NCBI RefSeq assembly: GCF_900111015.1
Contig: NZ_FOFS01000003.1
Coordinates: 62,001 to 126,000, forward strand
DNA length: 64,000 nt
Origin: Solimonas aquatica
Lineage (GTDB): Bacteria > Pseudomonadota > Gammaproteobacteria > Nevskiales > Nevskiaceae
Reading direction: 5' to 3'
The position numbers and the translations under genes are program-made. Positions within the stretch are counted from its first letter, which is position 1. Every line of letters starts with the position of its first letter. Under the pieces are notes generated by a model. The model worked only from the letters and a program-made list of their open reading frames with translations. It was not told the DNA's origin and searched no databases. Positions 1 through 9,970 of this stretch are shown here, in pieces.

Positions 1-1
1 G

Positions 2-607
2 GGCTGGAGCCACGGTGATCAGGAGCTGTTCACGCGCGAGGAGATGTGTGCGAAGTTCAACTTCGACCACGTCTCGGCCTCGCCGGCGCGCTTCGACATG
101 GAAAAGGCCTACTGGGTCAATCACCAGTATCTGAAGAGCGCCGATCCGGCGCTGGTCGCCACCGAGTTCGACTGGCATCTGCGCCGCATCGGCGTGGATC
201 CCGCGCAGGGTCCGGACCTGCCGGCGGTGATCGTGCAGCAGCGCGAGCGCTGCCGCACCCTGGTGGAGATGGCCGAGAAGAGCAAGTTCTTCTTCGCCGA
301 GCTGGACGGCTACAACGAGAAGGACGCTGCCAAGCATCTGAATGCCGAATCCGCTGCGCTGCTCGCCGAGCTGGCCAGCGCCCTGGAAGCGCTGCCGCAG
401 TGGAGCGCCGAGGCCCTGCATCTTGCGGTCAACGGTTTTGCCGAAGGCCGCGGCCTGGGCCTGGGCAAGGTGGCGCAGCCGATCCGTGTCGCCTGCTGCG
501 GCATGGCGGTATCGCCGCCCATCGATCAGACGCTGTATCTGCTGGGGCGTGAACGAACGCTTGCGCGGCTCAAGGCCGCAGTGTCCTACGTGCAACAGAA
601 GCAGTAG
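2..607 (+). CDS. gltX: glutamyl-tRNA synthetase, C-terminal part
   Basis: This is the 3' part of a class I glutamyl-tRNA synthetase, the cytoplasmic enzyme that charges tRNA-Glu. The reading frame is open from the window edge and begins with GWSHGDQELFTREEM, the conserved segment just after the catalytic core, followed by the helical anticodon-binding domain. It ends in TAG. About 200 of the usual 470 or so residues are present; the Rossmann fold with HIGH and KMSKS-type motifs lies outside the window, so the discriminating/non-discriminating type cannot be judged. It precedes thrS on the same strand by about 100 bases, which contain a hairpin. Confidence 0.9.
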   Translation, partial: GWSHGDQELFTREEMCAKFNFDHVSASPARFDMEKAYWVNHQYLKSADPALVATEFDWHLRRIGVDPAQGPDLPAVIVQQRERCRTLVEMAEKSKFFFAELDGYNEKDAAKHLNAESAALLAELASALEALPQWSAEALHLAVNGFAEGRGLGLGKVAQPIRVACCGMAVSPPIDQTLYLLGRERTLARLKAAVSYVQQKQ

Positions 608-659
608 AAACAGTAGGGCGGGTTAGCCGCAGGCCTCACTCGCCAGATCGATCCTCCGC

Positions 660-691
660 TGCGGCGGCTTACGCTTCGCCAGGCCGCCGCA
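660..691 (+). promoter_or_regulatory. hairpin in the thrS leader
   Basis: A perfect 9-bp inverted repeat (TGCGGCGGC and GCCGCCGCA) encloses a 14-base loop and ends 19 bases before the thrS start. No T-run follows, so it is not a classical terminator for gltX. Some bacterial thrS genes are translationally autoregulated through leader stem-loops that mimic tRNA-Thr, but the loop shows no obvious threonine anticodon triplet. Its function is unknown. Confidence 0.35.
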
Positions 692-710
692 CGAAATACA
701 GGGCTTCATC

Positions 711-2618
711 ATGAGCATTCAAATCACCTTCCCGGATGGCAACGTCAAATCCTTCGACGCGCCGGTCACGGGCCTGGCCATCGCCCAGGGCATCTCGCCG
801 GGCCTGGCCAAGAAAGCGGCGGTCATCAAGGTCGATGACGCGCTCTGGGACCTGAACCGTCCCATCGTGCGCGACGCGCGCATCAGCATCATCACCCGCG
901 ACAAGCCCGAGGCCCTGGAAGTGATCCGGCACGACGCCGCGCATGTGCTGGCGCAGGCGGTGCAGGAACTCTTTCCCGGCACGCAGATCACCTTCGGTCC
1001 GGCCACCGAGGTCGGCTTCTACTACGACTTCGCGCGCGACACGCCGTTCACCGAGGCCGATCTGGAAGCCATCGAAAACAAGATGCGCGAGATCGTCAAG
1101 CGCGATCTGCCGATCAAGCGCGAGGTCTGGGACCGTGATGCCGCGCTGAAGCACTTCGAAGCCGCAGGCGAGAGCTTCAAGGCCGAGTGGATCCGCGAGG
1201 GCATCGCGGCGGACGAAGAGCTGAGCATCTACCGCCAGGGCGACAACTGGCTGGACATGTGCTTAGGGCCGCATCTGCCCTCCACCGGCAAGCTGGGCTC
1301 GGCCTTCAAGCTGATCCGCGTCGGCGGCGTGTACTGGCGCGGCGATGCCAACAATGCGCAGCTGCAGCGCATCTACGGCGTGTGCTTCGCCACTGACGAC
1401 GAACTCAAGGCCTATCTGAAGCAGATGGAAGAGGCCGAGAAGCGCGATCACCGCAAGCTCGGCAAGCAGCTGGATCTCTTCCATCAGCAGGAAGAAGCGC
1501 CGGGCATGGTGTTCTGGCATCCCAAGGGCTGGGCGATCTGGCAGGCCGTCGAGCAGTACGTGCGCGGCGTGTACAAGGCCAGCGGTTATCAGGAAGTGCG
1601 CGGCCCGCAGATCATGGACGTGAGCCTGTGGAAGCGTTCCGGGCACTGGGACAACTACCAGGAGAACATGTTCTTCACCGAGAGCGAGAAGCGCACCTAC
1701 GCGGTGAAGCCCATGAACTGCCCGGGCCATGTGCAGATCTACAACGCCGGGCTGCATTCCTATCGCGATCTGCCGATCCGCTATGCGGAGTTCGGCGGCT
1801 GCCATCGCAACGAACCCTCCGGCGCCCTGCACGGCATCATGCGCGTGCGTGCCTTCACCCAGGACGATGGCCACATCTTCTGCATGCCCGAGCAGGTGGA
1901 AGGCGAGGTCACGGCCTTTCATCAGCAGGCCATGCAGGTCTACGCCGATTTCGGCTTCACCGATCTGGCGGTCAAGCTGGCCCTGCGTCCGGACAAGCGT
2001 CTGGGCACGGACGAGGCCTGGGATCGCGCCGAGAACGCGCTGCGCGCCGCGCTGCGAGCCGCCGGCGTGGCCTGGGAAGAGCTGCCGGGCGAGGGCGCTT
2101 TCTACGGCCCGAAGATCGAGTACCACCTGAAGGATTCCATCGGCCGCAGCTGGCAGGTGGGCACCATCCAGTTCGATCCGATGATGCCGGAGCGTCTCGA
2201 CGCTTCCTACATCGACGAAAGCTCGCAGCGCGTGCGGCCGATCATGCTGCATCGTGCGATCGTGGGCTCCATGGAGCGCTTCATCGGCATTCTCATCGAG
2301 CATCACGCCGGCGCACTGCCGTTCTGGCTCTCGCCGGTGCAAGCGGTGGTGGCGCCCATCGTCTCGGATGCCGACGGCTATGCCAGCGAGGTCTGCGAGC
2401 TGTTGAAGGGCGAAGGTCTGCGCGCGCAGGCCGATCTGCGCAACGAGAAGATCAACTACAAGATCCGCGAGCACGCGCTGCAGAAGATTCCGGTGATTCT
2501 GGTGGTCGGCCGCAAGGAAGCCGAGGAGCGCACCGTGACCCTGCGTCTGCGCGGCATCGATGCGCAGGAGACGCTGCCGCTGGATCAGGCGCTGGCACGG
2601 CTCAAGGCCATGCGCTGA
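711..2618 (+). CDS. thrS: threonyl-tRNA synthetase
   Basis: Class II cytoplasmic synthetase charging tRNA-Thr, full length at 635 residues. It has an N-terminal TGS domain (about 1-60), then the editing domain with the HxxxH motif at H74/H78. The catalytic core has the class II motifs, including [11 protein letters not shown]. Predicted zinc ligands C337 (in MNCPGH), H388 and H514 match the E. coli positions with a three-residue offset. A C-terminal anticodon-binding domain completes it. The ATG has no strong ribosome-binding site. The last bases overlap the start of the M23 peptidase gene (ATGA). It is not followed by infC-rpmI-rplT, the arrangement common in gammaproteobacteria. Confidence 0.97.
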   Translation: MSIQITFPDGNVKSFDAPVTGLAIAQGISPGLAKKAAVIKVDDALWDLNRPIVRDARISIITRDKPEALEVIRHDAAHVLAQAVQELFPGTQITFGPATEVGFYYDFARDTPFTEADLEAIENKMREIVKRDLPIKREVWDRDAALKHFEAAGESFKAEWIREGIAADEELSIYRQGDNWLDMCLGPHLPSTGKLGSAFKLIRVGGVYWRGDANNAQLQRIYGVCFATDDELKAYLKQMEEAEKRDHRKLGKQLDLFHQQEEAPGMVFWHPKGWAIWQAVEQYVRGVYKASGYQEVRGPQIMDVSLWKRSGHWDNYQENMFFTESEKRTYAVKPMNCPGHVQIYNAGLHSYRDLPIRYAEFGGCHRNEPSGALHGIMRVRAFTQDDGHIFCMPEQVEGEVTAFHQQAMQVYADFGFTDLAVKLALRPDKRLGTDEAWDRAENALRAALRAAGVAWEELPGEGAFYGPKIEYHLKDSIGRSWQVGTIQFDPMMPERLDASYIDESSQRVRPIMLHRAIVGSMERFIGILIEHHAGALPFWLSPVQAVVAPIVSDADGYASEVCELLKGEGLRAQADLRNEKINYKIREHALQKIPVILVVGRKEAEERTVTLRLRGIDAQETLPLDQALARLKAMR

Positions 2619-3454
2619 TGCGCGGCCTGCGCGCGGCGCTGCTGGGCTTGCTGTTCACCGCTGCGGCTGCGGCGCAGCCGAGCTTGCCGGAGCCTGTGCA
2701 GCTGCGCGGTGACTGGCAGCAGAGCGCGCTGCTGCTGGGCCAGGCGCCGGCCGGCACGCAGGTCTGGTTCGAGTCGCGCAAGCTGCGCGTCTCGCCTTCC
2801 GGCGCCTTCGTGTTCGGTCTGGATCGCGATGCGCCGGCGCAGGCCCTGCTGCGGGTGCAGCTGCCGGGCCAGGCGGCGCAGGACTATCGCTTCGACGTCG
2901 AAAGGCGCGAGTACGACATTCAGCGCATCGAAGGTCTGCCGCCGAAGTTCGTCTCGCCGCCGCCGGAGGTTCAGGCGCGCATCAAGGCCGAGCAGCAGAA
3001 GCTCGGCGCCGCGCGCGCGCGCGACAGCGAAATCGACGGCTTTGCGCAAAGTTTCGCGTGGCCGGCCACGGGGCGCATCTCCGGTGTGTTCGGCAGCCAG
3101 CGGATCTTGAACGGCACACCCAAGCAGCCGCATTACGGCCTGGATGTGGCAGTGCCCATCGGCACCGAGGTGCGTGCGCCGGCCGATGGCGTGATTGCTC
3201 TGGCCGAGACCGATCTCTACTTCACCGGCGGCACCCTGGTGATCGACCACGGCCATGGTCTGAACTCGATCATGGTGCATCTCTCCAGGCTGATCGCACA
3301 GCCGGGGCAGCGCGTGAAGCAAGGCGAGCTGGTGGCGCTGTCCGGCATGACCGGTCGCGCCACCGGCCCGCATCTGCACTGGGGCGTGTACTGGTTCAAC
3401 ACCCGCCTGGACCCGCAGCGTCTGGTCCCGGCGCAAGCGCCAGCGGCACCGTAG
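2618..3454 (+). CDS. M23 family metallopeptidase (secreted)
   Basis: A 278-residue LytM/M23-type zinc peptidase expected to act in the periplasm on peptidoglycan cross-links. Residues 1-19 form a signal peptide ([20 protein letters not shown]). The catalytic domain (about 145-270) has H172 and D176 in HYGLD, plus H252/H254 in HLHW. These are the zinc and catalytic residues of active family members, so this is not a degenerate EnvC/NlpD-type activator. The ATG overlaps the thrS stop, implying translational coupling with a functionally unrelated gene. It converges with the leftward receptor gene with a 7-base gap. The cleavage site in peptidoglycan cannot be inferred. Confidence 0.9.
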   Translation: MRGLRAALLGLLFTAAAAAQPSLPEPVQLRGDWQQSALLLGQAPAGTQVWFESRKLRVSPSGAFVFGLDRDAPAQALLRVQLPGQAAQDYRFDVERREYDIQRIEGLPPKFVSPPPEVQARIKAEQQKLGAARARDSEIDGFAQSFAWPATGRISGVFGSQRILNGTPKQPHYGLDVAVPIGTEVRAPADGVIALAETDLYFTGGTLVIDHGHGLNSIMVHLSRLIAQPGQRVKQGELVALSGMTGRATGPHLHWGVYWFNTRLDPQRLVPAQAPAAP

Positions 3455-3461
3455 GGCGGGC

Positions 3462-5621
3462 TCAAAAGCGGTAGCGCAGCGTCGCCGTCGCATTCAGCGG
3501 CGTGCCGTAGTAGAGATTGCCGTACTCGTCCAGCACGTAGTAGGTCTGGTCCAGCAGGTTGTCGCCATTGAGCTGCACACTCAGCTGCGGCGTGAACTGC
3601 CAGCGCGCCATCAGGCTGAGCAGGGTGACGGGACTCTGCTGCATGTCCACCGCGCCCGAGGGCGCACCCACCGTGACATGGCTGGAGGACTGCCAGTTGG
3701 CGCCCGCACCGACCGTGAGTTGCCGCTGCGCGAGGGCCGGCGTCCAGCTGCTGAAGCCGCGGATCAGGGTGCGCGGGATGTAAGTGCGGATCTCGCCGTG
3801 ATCCGGGCCCTGCAGGATGTAGCGTGAAAAACCCAGGCTCAGATTCCAGTTCTCACGCAGGGTGCCATTGGCCTGCGCCTCGAAGCCGCGGGTGCGCGTG
3901 CCGTCCACGGAACTGGCGGCCGGGGTGCGGCCGTCGTCGAGTACGTAGAGCTGATTGCCGCTGGCATCCAGCGCATTCTCCGCGACATGATCCAGGCGCG
4001 TTTCAAACAGTGTCAGCGCGGTGTTGAAGCGGCCGCCGAAGTGCTCGCCCTTGATGCCGGTCTCATAGCTCTTGCCTTGCAGCGGCTGCAGATAAGTGCC
4101 GTCGTACTCGCGCTTGTTTTGCGGATTGAAGATCGCCGTGTAGCTGACAAAGGCTGAATAGCTGGCGTTCAGCTCGTAGAGCGCACCGGCGTAGGGAACG
4201 AGCTTGTTGCGCTGCTGCGCGAAGGGCGCGCCGCTGTAGAGATAGTAGTAGTCGTTCTTGAAGCCGCTGCGGCGCGCGCCGAGAATCAGCTTCAAGGGAT
4301 CGGCGAGCGACAGACGCGCGGCGGCATACAGTCCGGTCTGGCGCACCTCGATATCGCTGTCGGGCGTCGGCGTGCTGGAGAATTCCGGCTGCGGATAACG
4401 GCCATCCCAATCGAAGAAGTTGCCGACCTCGGCCAGCGCGCCGTGCTGGTATTCATTGCCCTTGATGTAGAGCTTCGAGGCGCTGGCGCCCAGCACCAGT
4501 TCGTGCCGGCGGCCGAACCACTGGAACGGACCCCTGGCATAGGCATCGGCAGCGTTCTGCGTGGTCTTGACCTTCTCGCGATACGCGAACGGCACCAGAC
4601 CTTCGCCGGTCTGCGGATCGGGAAAGCCGTAGACATAGAACAGCGCGAGGTCTTCCTTGAAGCTGCGGCGATTGAGCGCGGCGCGCGCCTGCCAGCCGTT
4701 GTCGAAGTCATGACGCAGCTCGCCGAAGAAGCTCTGCTTGCGCTTGTCCCAGAAGCTCCAGCGGGTGGCGGTGGTCACCGAGCGTGGCCAGTTGCTCAGG
4801 CTGCCATCGCTGAAGAACAGCGGGAAGGAGCCCCAGGTGTTGGCCTGCGGCATGGTGTTCTGCAGGTCATAGCCCAGTGTCAGCAGCGTGTGCGGCGAAA
4901 GGTCTGCATCGATCACGCCGTACAGCACGCCTTTTTCCTTCTGGTACAGATCCTGATAACTCTCGCGGTGCTGATACACGCCGATGGCGCGGGCGCGGAT
5001 GCTGCCGCTGGCGTTGAGCCGGGTGGCGAAGTCGGCGCTGGCGCGCGCGTTGTCCCAGCTGCCGTAGGAGAGATTCAGATCGCCGGTGAAGCTGCGCTGG
5101 TCGGCGCGCTTGCGCACCAGGTTCACTGCGGCGGAAGGATTGCCGGCGCCCATCATCAGGCCGTTGGCGCCGCGCACGATCTCGATGCGCTCATAGAGCG
5201 CGGTGTCGAGATTGTCGTCCAGTGATTCGGTGGCGAAGTTGGAGGCCGCCGGCAGACCGTCGTACATCAGATTGTCGATGATGAAACCGCGCGAGCTGAA
5301 CACCACGCGCTCGCTGTCGTAGGCGTAGGAGTAGATGCCGCTGGTCTGGTCCAGTACATCGCGCAGCGACTGCAGGTTCTGATCGTCCAGCTGCTGGCGC
5401 GTGACGATGCTCAGCGACTGCGGGGTCTCGCGTGGCGCAAGGTCCAGACGCGTGGCCGCGCCGGTTTCACGCACGGCATAGGCCGGCGCTTCCTCGCCGC
5501 TGACAGTGATTCTGTCCAGCGTGACCGGGGCGGCCGGGCTTTCCTGCGCGCCGGCCAGCGGGCTGAGCAGCAGCGGCAGCAGCGCTGCGTGGCGGGTGGT
5601 GAAACGGACGACAGACGACAT
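3462..5621 (-). CDS. TonB-dependent siderophore receptor
   Basis: Outer-membrane TonB-gated transporter of 719 residues, the usual size for siderophore receptors. A signal peptide covers about 1-25. The plug domain contains TPQSLSIVTRQQL and IEIVRGANGLMMGAGNPSAAVNLVRK, typical of the siderophore-receptor subfamily (FpvA/FhuE/FoxA-like). A beta-barrel follows and ends in aromatic-terminated TATLRYRF for BAM insertion. A good ribosome-binding site (GGAG) lies just before the ATG. It is downstream of hemP on the same strand, 160 bases away with hairpins between, and is probably iron-repressed through the Fur boxes upstream of hemP. The ligand cannot be told from sequence. Confidence 0.92.
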   Translation of the reverse strand: MSSVVRFTTRHAALLPLLLSPLAGAQESPAAPVTLDRITVSGEEAPAYAVRETGAATRLDLAPRETPQSLSIVTRQQLDDQNLQSLRDVLDQTSGIYSYAYDSERVVFSSRGFIIDNLMYDGLPAASNFATESLDDNLDTALYERIEIVRGANGLMMGAGNPSAAVNLVRKRADQRSFTGDLNLSYGSWDNARASADFATRLNASGSIRARAIGVYQHRESYQDLYQKEKGVLYGVIDADLSPHTLLTLGYDLQNTMPQANTWGSFPLFFSDGSLSNWPRSVTTATRWSFWDKRKQSFFGELRHDFDNGWQARAALNRRSFKEDLALFYVYGFPDPQTGEGLVPFAYREKVKTTQNAADAYARGPFQWFGRRHELVLGASASKLYIKGNEYQHGALAEVGNFFDWDGRYPQPEFSSTPTPDSDIEVRQTGLYAAARLSLADPLKLILGARRSGFKNDYYYLYSGAPFAQQRNKLVPYAGALYELNASYSAFVSYTAIFNPQNKREYDGTYLQPLQGKSYETGIKGEHFGGRFNTALTLFETRLDHVAENALDASGNQLYVLDDGRTPAASSVDGTRTRGFEAQANGTLRENWNLSLGFSRYILQGPDHGEIRTYIPRTLIRGFSSWTPALAQRQLTVGAGANWQSSSHVTVGAPSGAVDMQQSPVTLLSLMARWQFTPQLSVQLNGDNLLDQTYYVLDEYGNLYYGTPLNATATLRYRF

Positions 5622-5723
5622 TCCAGACTCCTCGAAGCCATCACGGGGGATGGCGTGGTCTTGGCTGGCTGGAACAGCGGCTGGCGGGCTGATGAAGGCC
5701 CGCAGGCTGCGGGCCGCAACATG

Positions 5724-5767
5724 AACAGGCCGGACGCGGCGCCGTCTGGCGCAGGGTCCGGCCTGTT
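5724..5767 (-). promoter_or_regulatory. hairpin between hemP and the receptor gene
   Basis: A perfect 12-bp inverted repeat (AACAGGCCGGAC and GTCCGGCCTGTT) with a 20-base loop lies 15 bases past the hemP stop. It is more than 100 bases before the receptor start, on the transcribed strand. No T-run follows, so it more likely stabilises or processes the hemP mRNA, or attenuates read-through, than acts as a full terminator. A smaller GC hairpin follows near 5700-5717. Confidence 0.5.
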
Positions 5768-5781
5768 GCGGGGGCGAAGGG

Positions 5782-5988
5782 CTACTTGTTGAGAATCAGC
5801 TTGCCCAGACGCGTCTTGTGCAGGCGATACACCGCGCCCCGGTGTTCGATGAGCACCAGATTGTCGTGACCGGCGAACAAGTCCTCGGAACGCAGGCAGC
5901 GTGGCTGCGGTGCGGCGGTTTTGGCCTCGCGGCCGGGGGAGGGGACGATGCCGCGTAGCGGCAGATCGAGACTCAGGCTGTGCGACAT
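5782..5988 (-). CDS. hemP: hemin uptake protein HemP
   Basis: A 68-residue HemP-family protein. The conserved C-terminal core runs from LRSEDLFAGHDNLVLIEHRG to the RLGKLILNK end, which matches the family pattern (SxxLF ... L.I.H.G..Y.LR.T..GKLIL.K). HemP is a small Fur-regulated cytoplasmic protein associated with heme or siderophore uptake operons. In some proteobacteria it acts as an activator of the heme receptor gene, but its biochemical activity is not firmly established. It is first in a leftward unit with a TonB-dependent receptor and diverges from a second receptor; the shared intergenic region holds two Fur-box-like sites. Confidence 0.9.
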   Translation of the reverse strand: MSHSLSLDLPLRGIVPSPGREAKTAAPQPRCLRSEDLFAGHDNLVLIEHRGAVYRLHKTRLGKLILNK

Positions 5989-6052
5989 GGGCGGGTGCTC
6001 CTGCGATTCGGGGTTGGCGGGCGTTTGGGTTCGCAGCTCGAGGCCACTGCCT

Positions 6053-6071
6053 GCAAATGAGAATAATTACC
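6053..6071. promoter_or_regulatory. Fur-box-like site (hemP side)
   Basis: This 19-base stretch matches the canonical Fur box (GATAATGATAATCATTATC) at 14 of 19 positions by eye. It lies 65 bases upstream of hemP in the divergent promoter region, in an AT-rich island within GC-rich DNA. Repression by Fe-Fur is inferred from the iron-uptake genes on both sides. Confidence 0.65.
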
Positions 6072-6147
6072 AATACTGATTTTCGCAAGCACCCTGTGCC
6101 GGTCCGCGATACCGCTCCGCCCGAAGCGCGCATCCCGGGAAGTTTCT

Positions 6148-6166
6148 TGTAATGAGAATTGTTATC
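6148..6166. promoter_or_regulatory. Fur-box-like site (receptor side)
   Basis: A second Fur-box-like 19-mer, 14 of 19 matches to the consensus by eye, within the AT-rich sequence AATGAGAATTGTTATCAATT. It lies 121 bases upstream of the rightward receptor. With the site at 6053-6071 it gives each divergent unit its own candidate operator. Confidence 0.72.
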
Positions 6167-6286
6167 AATTAAACTGCGCCGCACCCACGGATCATCGGAC
6201 TTCGGCCTCGATGCATCCCCAGGCAGTCCACCGTGCGCCCCAGGCGCCGGTGTTTTTTGATGGTTCTGCCCAGGGAGTGTCGATTC

Positions 6287-8623
6287 ATGTTCCGTCTCAG
6301 CCCGGTGGCTGCCGCCGCCGTCGCTTTTCATCTGCTGCCCGCCTCCGCCCAAGCCCAGGAGGCGCCGGAAGCCGGCGCCGTCACGCAGATGAAGGAGGTC
6401 AAGGTTCAGGCCGATACCGCGAGTCCGTATCAGACCCGCAAGGTGGATTCCCCCAAGTACACCGCGCCGCTGCTGGACACGCCGCAGACGGTGACCGTGG
6501 TGCCCGCGCAGCTGATGCAGGAGCAGGGCCTGCTCAGTTTGCGCGAGGTGCTCATCACCGTGCCGGGCATCACCTTCGGCGCCGGCGAAGGCGGCGGCGG
6601 TTACGGTGACAGCATCAATCTGCGCGGCTTCTCCGCCAACACCGACATCACCATCGACGGCGTGCGCGACAGCGCCCAGTACAGCCGCTCGGATTCCTTC
6701 AATGTGCAGCAGATCGAAGTGATCAACGGCGCCAACTCGGTGTATGCCGGTGCCGGTTCGGTGGGCGGTTCGATCAACGAAGTGTCCAAGCGACCCCTGG
6801 CCGAGAACTTCACGCTGATCAGCGCTGGTCTGGGCACCGACCGCTATGCGCGCATGAGCATGGATGCCAATCAGCGGCTGGCGGAGGGGCTGGCCGGCCG
6901 CGTGAACCTGATGGTGCATCGCAATGACGCGCCCGGTCGCGACTACGAGGACTTCCAGCGCTGGGGCCTGGCGCCTTCGCTGACGCTGGGCATGGGCACG
7001 CCCACACGCCTGACCCTGAGCTATTTCCATCAGCACGACGACAACATTCCGCAGTACGGCGTGCCTTTCCACAACGGCAAGGCCTTGCCGGGTGTCGATG
7101 ACAGCCGCTACTTCGGTTATCACAACATCGACCGCCAGAAGATCGATTCTGATCTGGCCACCGCCATCGTCGAACACGAGTTCAATGATCTGGTGTCGCT
7201 GCGCAATCTCTCGCGCCTGGGCTACACCACGCAACATGCCATCGTCGATCCCCCGCAGGGCATTTACTGTCTGGAAAACGGCCTGAAGCCGGTGGCGATC
7301 TCGGCCAGCGCGCCCAGCGGCTACAGCGCCTGCACGTCTTCCGATCCGGCCCCGGGTTATTACCGGCCTTCGGGGCCGCGCGGCAACACGCGCGACACCG
7401 AGAACGTGCTGATCATGAATCAGACCGATCTGACATGGACCTTCAGCTCCGGGCCGCTGGCGCACACCCTGCTGTCCGGGTTTGCGATCACGCATGAAAC
7501 CTTTCATCTGGACACCGGCAATGTGCTGCGCAATGCCGGCGGGGCCACGCCCAATCCCACGCTGCCGGACATGCTGATTGCCGATCCGGATTCCACCTGG
7601 ACCGGGCCGGTGAACTTCATCCGCTCCGCCACCCAGGACGGCGGTCTGGACAATGCCGCGATCTATCTGTTCGACACCGTGAAGCTGGGTTCGCAAGTGG
7701 ACTTCAATGCCGGCGTGCGTTACGAGCGCAACAAGGGCAGTTACGGCACGGTCTCCTACAACCCTGATGGCAGCGTGCTCGCCAGCTCGCCAAGCAAGAC
7801 CTATTACAGCGACGAGCTGTTGCTCTCGTATCGCGCCGGCATCGTCTACAAGCCGCGCAGCAATGCCAGCGTCTATCTGGTTTACGGCAATGCGCAGACG
7901 CCCTCGAAGACGGCCGTCAACGGCTCGCTCAGCGATGCCACCGCCGATGTCGATCCCGAGCAGGCGCGCCTCATCGAAGCCGGCGGCAAATGGGACGTGC
8001 TGGCGCAGCGTCTGTCGCTGACCGCAGCGGTGTTCCGCAATGAACGCAGCAATTACAAGGTCGCTTCCGGCGATCCGCTGGTCACCACGCAACAGCTCGA
8101 TGGTCAGGCGCATGTCGATGGCGCGATCCTCGGCATTGCCGGCGAACTCAGCGAGCGCTGGGCGGTGTTCGCCAATTACACCTATCTGAACAGCAAGGTG
8201 GATCGCGGCGTCTCCCGGTTCCTCGCGGCCAAGGGCTACGACTACACCAAGGGCGATGCGCTGACCAACACGCCCAGGCATTCGGCGAGTCTGTGGACCA
8301 GCTACAGCCTGCCGCATCGCGTGCAGCTCGGTTATGGATTCTCGTACCAGGGCGACTTCTTCCTCACCCAGCACACCGGCACCAGCTATGACAGCACGCA
8401 GCCGGACGTCAGCGGTGTGCGCAGCACGTTTCCGCTGATCAGGATGCCCAGCTATCTCATCCATCGCGCGATGGTTTCCTACGGCGCCACACAGAAACTC
8501 AATCTGCGCCTGAATGCGAACAATCTGTTCGACAAGGATTACTTCATCCGTGCACGCAACAACGGCTGGGCGACGCCGGGCGATGCCCGCAACTTCGTGC
8601 TGACTGCGGACTACAACTTCTAG
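6287..8623 (+). CDS. TonB-dependent siderophore receptor (Fiu-like)
   Basis: Outer-membrane siderophore receptor of 778 residues. The ATG at 6287 was chosen because it has a GGGAG ribosome-binding site and starts a clean signal peptide ([24 protein letters not shown]); an upstream GTG at 6233 would add a non-signal extension. The plug contains [19 protein letters not shown] and the region [19 protein letters not shown]. The barrel ends [10 protein letters not shown] with terminal Phe. The next gene is piuC, as in fiu-ybiX of enterobacteria and piuA-piuC of Pseudomonas. That points to catecholate siderophores as ligand, by inference. Fur control is likely from the site at 6148-6166. Confidence 0.92.
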   Translation: MFRLSPVAAAAVAFHLLPASAQAQEAPEAGAVTQMKEVKVQADTASPYQTRKVDSPKYTAPLLDTPQTVTVVPAQLMQEQGLLSLREVLITVPGITFGAGEGGGGYGDSINLRGFSANTDITIDGVRDSAQYSRSDSFNVQQIEVINGANSVYAGAGSVGGSINEVSKRPLAENFTLISAGLGTDRYARMSMDANQRLAEGLAGRVNLMVHRNDAPGRDYEDFQRWGLAPSLTLGMGTPTRLTLSYFHQHDDNIPQYGVPFHNGKALPGVDDSRYFGYHNIDRQKIDSDLATAIVEHEFNDLVSLRNLSRLGYTTQHAIVDPPQGIYCLENGLKPVAISASAPSGYSACTSSDPAPGYYRPSGPRGNTRDTENVLIMNQTDLTWTFSSGPLAHTLLSGFAITHETFHLDTGNVLRNAGGATPNPTLPDMLIADPDSTWTGPVNFIRSATQDGGLDNAAIYLFDTVKLGSQVDFNAGVRYERNKGSYGTVSYNPDGSVLASSPSKTYYSDELLLSYRAGIVYKPRSNASVYLVYGNAQTPSKTAVNGSLSDATADVDPEQARLIEAGGKWDVLAQRLSLTAAVFRNERSNYKVASGDPLVTTQQLDGQAHVDGAILGIAGELSERWAVFANYTYLNSKVDRGVSRFLAAKGYDYTKGDALTNTPRHSASLWTSYSLPHRVQLGYGFSYQGDFFLTQHTGTSYDSTQPDVSGVRSTFPLIRMPSYLIHRAMVSYGATQKLNLRLNANNLFDKDYFIRARNNGWATPGDARNFVLTADYNF

Positions 8624-8640
8624 CCGGAGCAAACGCCACC

Positions 8641-9321
8641 ATGATGGTGCAGATTCCCCAGGTTCTGGATACCCAGGCGCTGCGCAGGATGCGCGAAACC
8701 CTGCTGGCCGCCGGCTGGGTGGATGGCCGCGTGACGGCGGGCCATCAGTCGGCGCAGGCCAAGCACAATCTGCAGCTGCGCGAGGATGATCCGCTGGCGC
8801 GCGAGTTGGGCGCGCTGATTGTGCAGGCCCTGCTGCGTCAGCCACTGTTCGTCAGTGCCGCGCTGCCGGATCGCGTGTATCCGCCGCTGTTCAACCGCTA
8901 CGAAAACGGCGGCAGCTTCGGCACCCATATCGACAACGCGATCCGCGAGCATCCGCCCAGCGGCCTGCGCCTGCGCACCGATCTGTCCGCCACGCTGTTT
9001 CTCAACGAGCCGGAGGAATACGAGGGCGGCGAGCTCTTGGTGGAAGACACCTACGGCGTGCAGCGCGTCAAGCTGCCGGCCGGGCATCTGATTCTGTATC
9101 CGGCCAGCAGCCTGCATCAGGTGCGGCCGGTGACGCGCGGCGCGCGCCTGGCCTCGTTCATGTGGATCCAGAGCCTGGTGCGCGATGATGCCGCGCGCAC
9201 CCTGTTGTTCGATCTGGATCGCAGCATCCAGCAGCTGCGCGGCGCGCTGCCCGAACACGCCGCGCTGGTGCAGCTCACCGGCGTGTATCACAACCTGCTG
9301 CGTCGCTGGAGCCAGGTATGA
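8641..9321 (+). CDS. piuC: Fe2+-dependent PKHD-type hydroxylase PiuC/YbiX
   Basis: A 226-residue 2-oxoglutarate/Fe(II) dioxygenase of the YbiX/PiuC family, with family-typical length. The iron triad is visible as H96 and D98 (THIDNA) and H159 (SSLHQV), with R169 as the probable 2-oxoglutarate-binding arginine. Family members are iron-repressed and sit next to catecholate-siderophore receptors; their substrate is unknown. The gene starts 17 bases after the receptor stop and its own stop overlaps the tonB start (ATGA). An ATG one codon downstream is an equally possible start. Confidence 0.95.
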   Translation: MMVQIPQVLDTQALRRMRETLLAAGWVDGRVTAGHQSAQAKHNLQLREDDPLARELGALIVQALLRQPLFVSAALPDRVYPPLFNRYENGGSFGTHIDNAIREHPPSGLRLRTDLSATLFLNEPEEYEGGELLVEDTYGVQRVKLPAGHLILYPASSLHQVRPVTRGARLASFMWIQSLVRDDAARTLLFDLDRSIQQLRGALPEHAALVQLTGVYHNLLRRWSQV

Positions 9322-9968
9322 GCGCGGTCGCCAGCGCGGCCTTGCCTGGTTATCTGCGTGGCGCGCCGGGGCGCGGCCGCCAGCTGCCGGCCCTGCTGCT
9401 GATCGTCGTCCTGCATGCGCTGGCGCTCTTGCTGCTGCTGCGGATGCGCGAAGCGCCCGGCCCCCAGCCCGCACCGACGCTGATGGTGAGTCTGATCAGC
9501 GCGGCGCCGCCGGAGGTTCCGCCGCCGCCACCGCCGGCGCAGCGCAAGCCGCTGCCACGGCCGCAGCTGATCGCCGCGCCGCAAGCGGCACCGGCGGACA
9601 TGGTGGCGCCACCGATGGAGGAGAGCCCACCGCCGCCCGCGCCGACGGTGCCGGAGCCGCCCGCAGCCCCGGCGGTGATTCCGCCCAGCTTCGTCGCCGC
9701 CTATCTCAACAATCCGGCGCCGTCCTATCCCTCGCTGTCGATCCGCCTGCGCGAGCAGGGCACGGTGCTGTTGCTGGTGCTGGTTTCGGCCGAAGGACGC
9801 GCCGGGCAGGTGCAGGTGGAGCAGAGCAGCGGTTTTGCGCGGCTGGATGCGGCGGCCGTGGACGTGGTGCGGCAGCGCTGGCGCTTCGTGCCGGCCCGGC
9901 AGGGCGAACAGGCAGTGTCGGCCTGGGTGCGCATTCCCCTTTCATTTGAACTGAAGAAACACGAGTAG
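9318..9968 (+). CDS. tonB: energy transducer TonB
   Basis: A 216-residue TonB. It has a short cytoplasmic N terminus, one transmembrane segment at about 24-42, and a proline-rich periplasm-spanning region with PPPPPP and many Pro-Ala pairs. The C-terminal TonB domain (about 130-210) includes [16 protein letters not shown] and the [15 protein letters not shown] segment. It transfers proton-motive energy from ExbB/ExbD to the outer-membrane receptors by contacting their TonB boxes. It overlaps piuC and is followed at once by exbB and exbD, so the block carries receptor, accessory enzyme and a dedicated energy system in one unit. Confidence 0.95.
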   Translation: MSAVASAALPGYLRGAPGRGRQLPALLLIVVLHALALLLLLRMREAPGPQPAPTLMVSLISAAPPEVPPPPPPAQRKPLPRPQLIAAPQAAPADMVAPPMEESPPPPAPTVPEPPAAPAVIPPSFVAAYLNNPAPSYPSLSIRLREQGTVLLLVLVSAEGRAGQVQVEQSSGFARLDAAAVDVVRQRWRFVPARQGEQAVSAWVRIPLSFELKKHE

Positions 9969-9970
9969 CC

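Noticed and set aside
1628-2617. Extension of the M23 peptidase frame upstream through thrS
   Set aside because: The upstream part is a shadow of thrS; the signal peptide begins at the ATG overlapping the thrS stop.
6233-6286. Upstream GTG start for the rightward receptor
   Set aside because: It adds a charged stretch before the signal peptide; the ATG at 6287 has a good ribosome-binding site and a clean signal sequence.
5411-8845. Very long leftward open frame of over 1100 codons opposite the receptor gene
   Set aside because: It is antisense to a clear TonB-dependent receptor and hemP region, has Arg/Ala/His-rich composition typical of GC-rich shadow frames, and has no domain signal.
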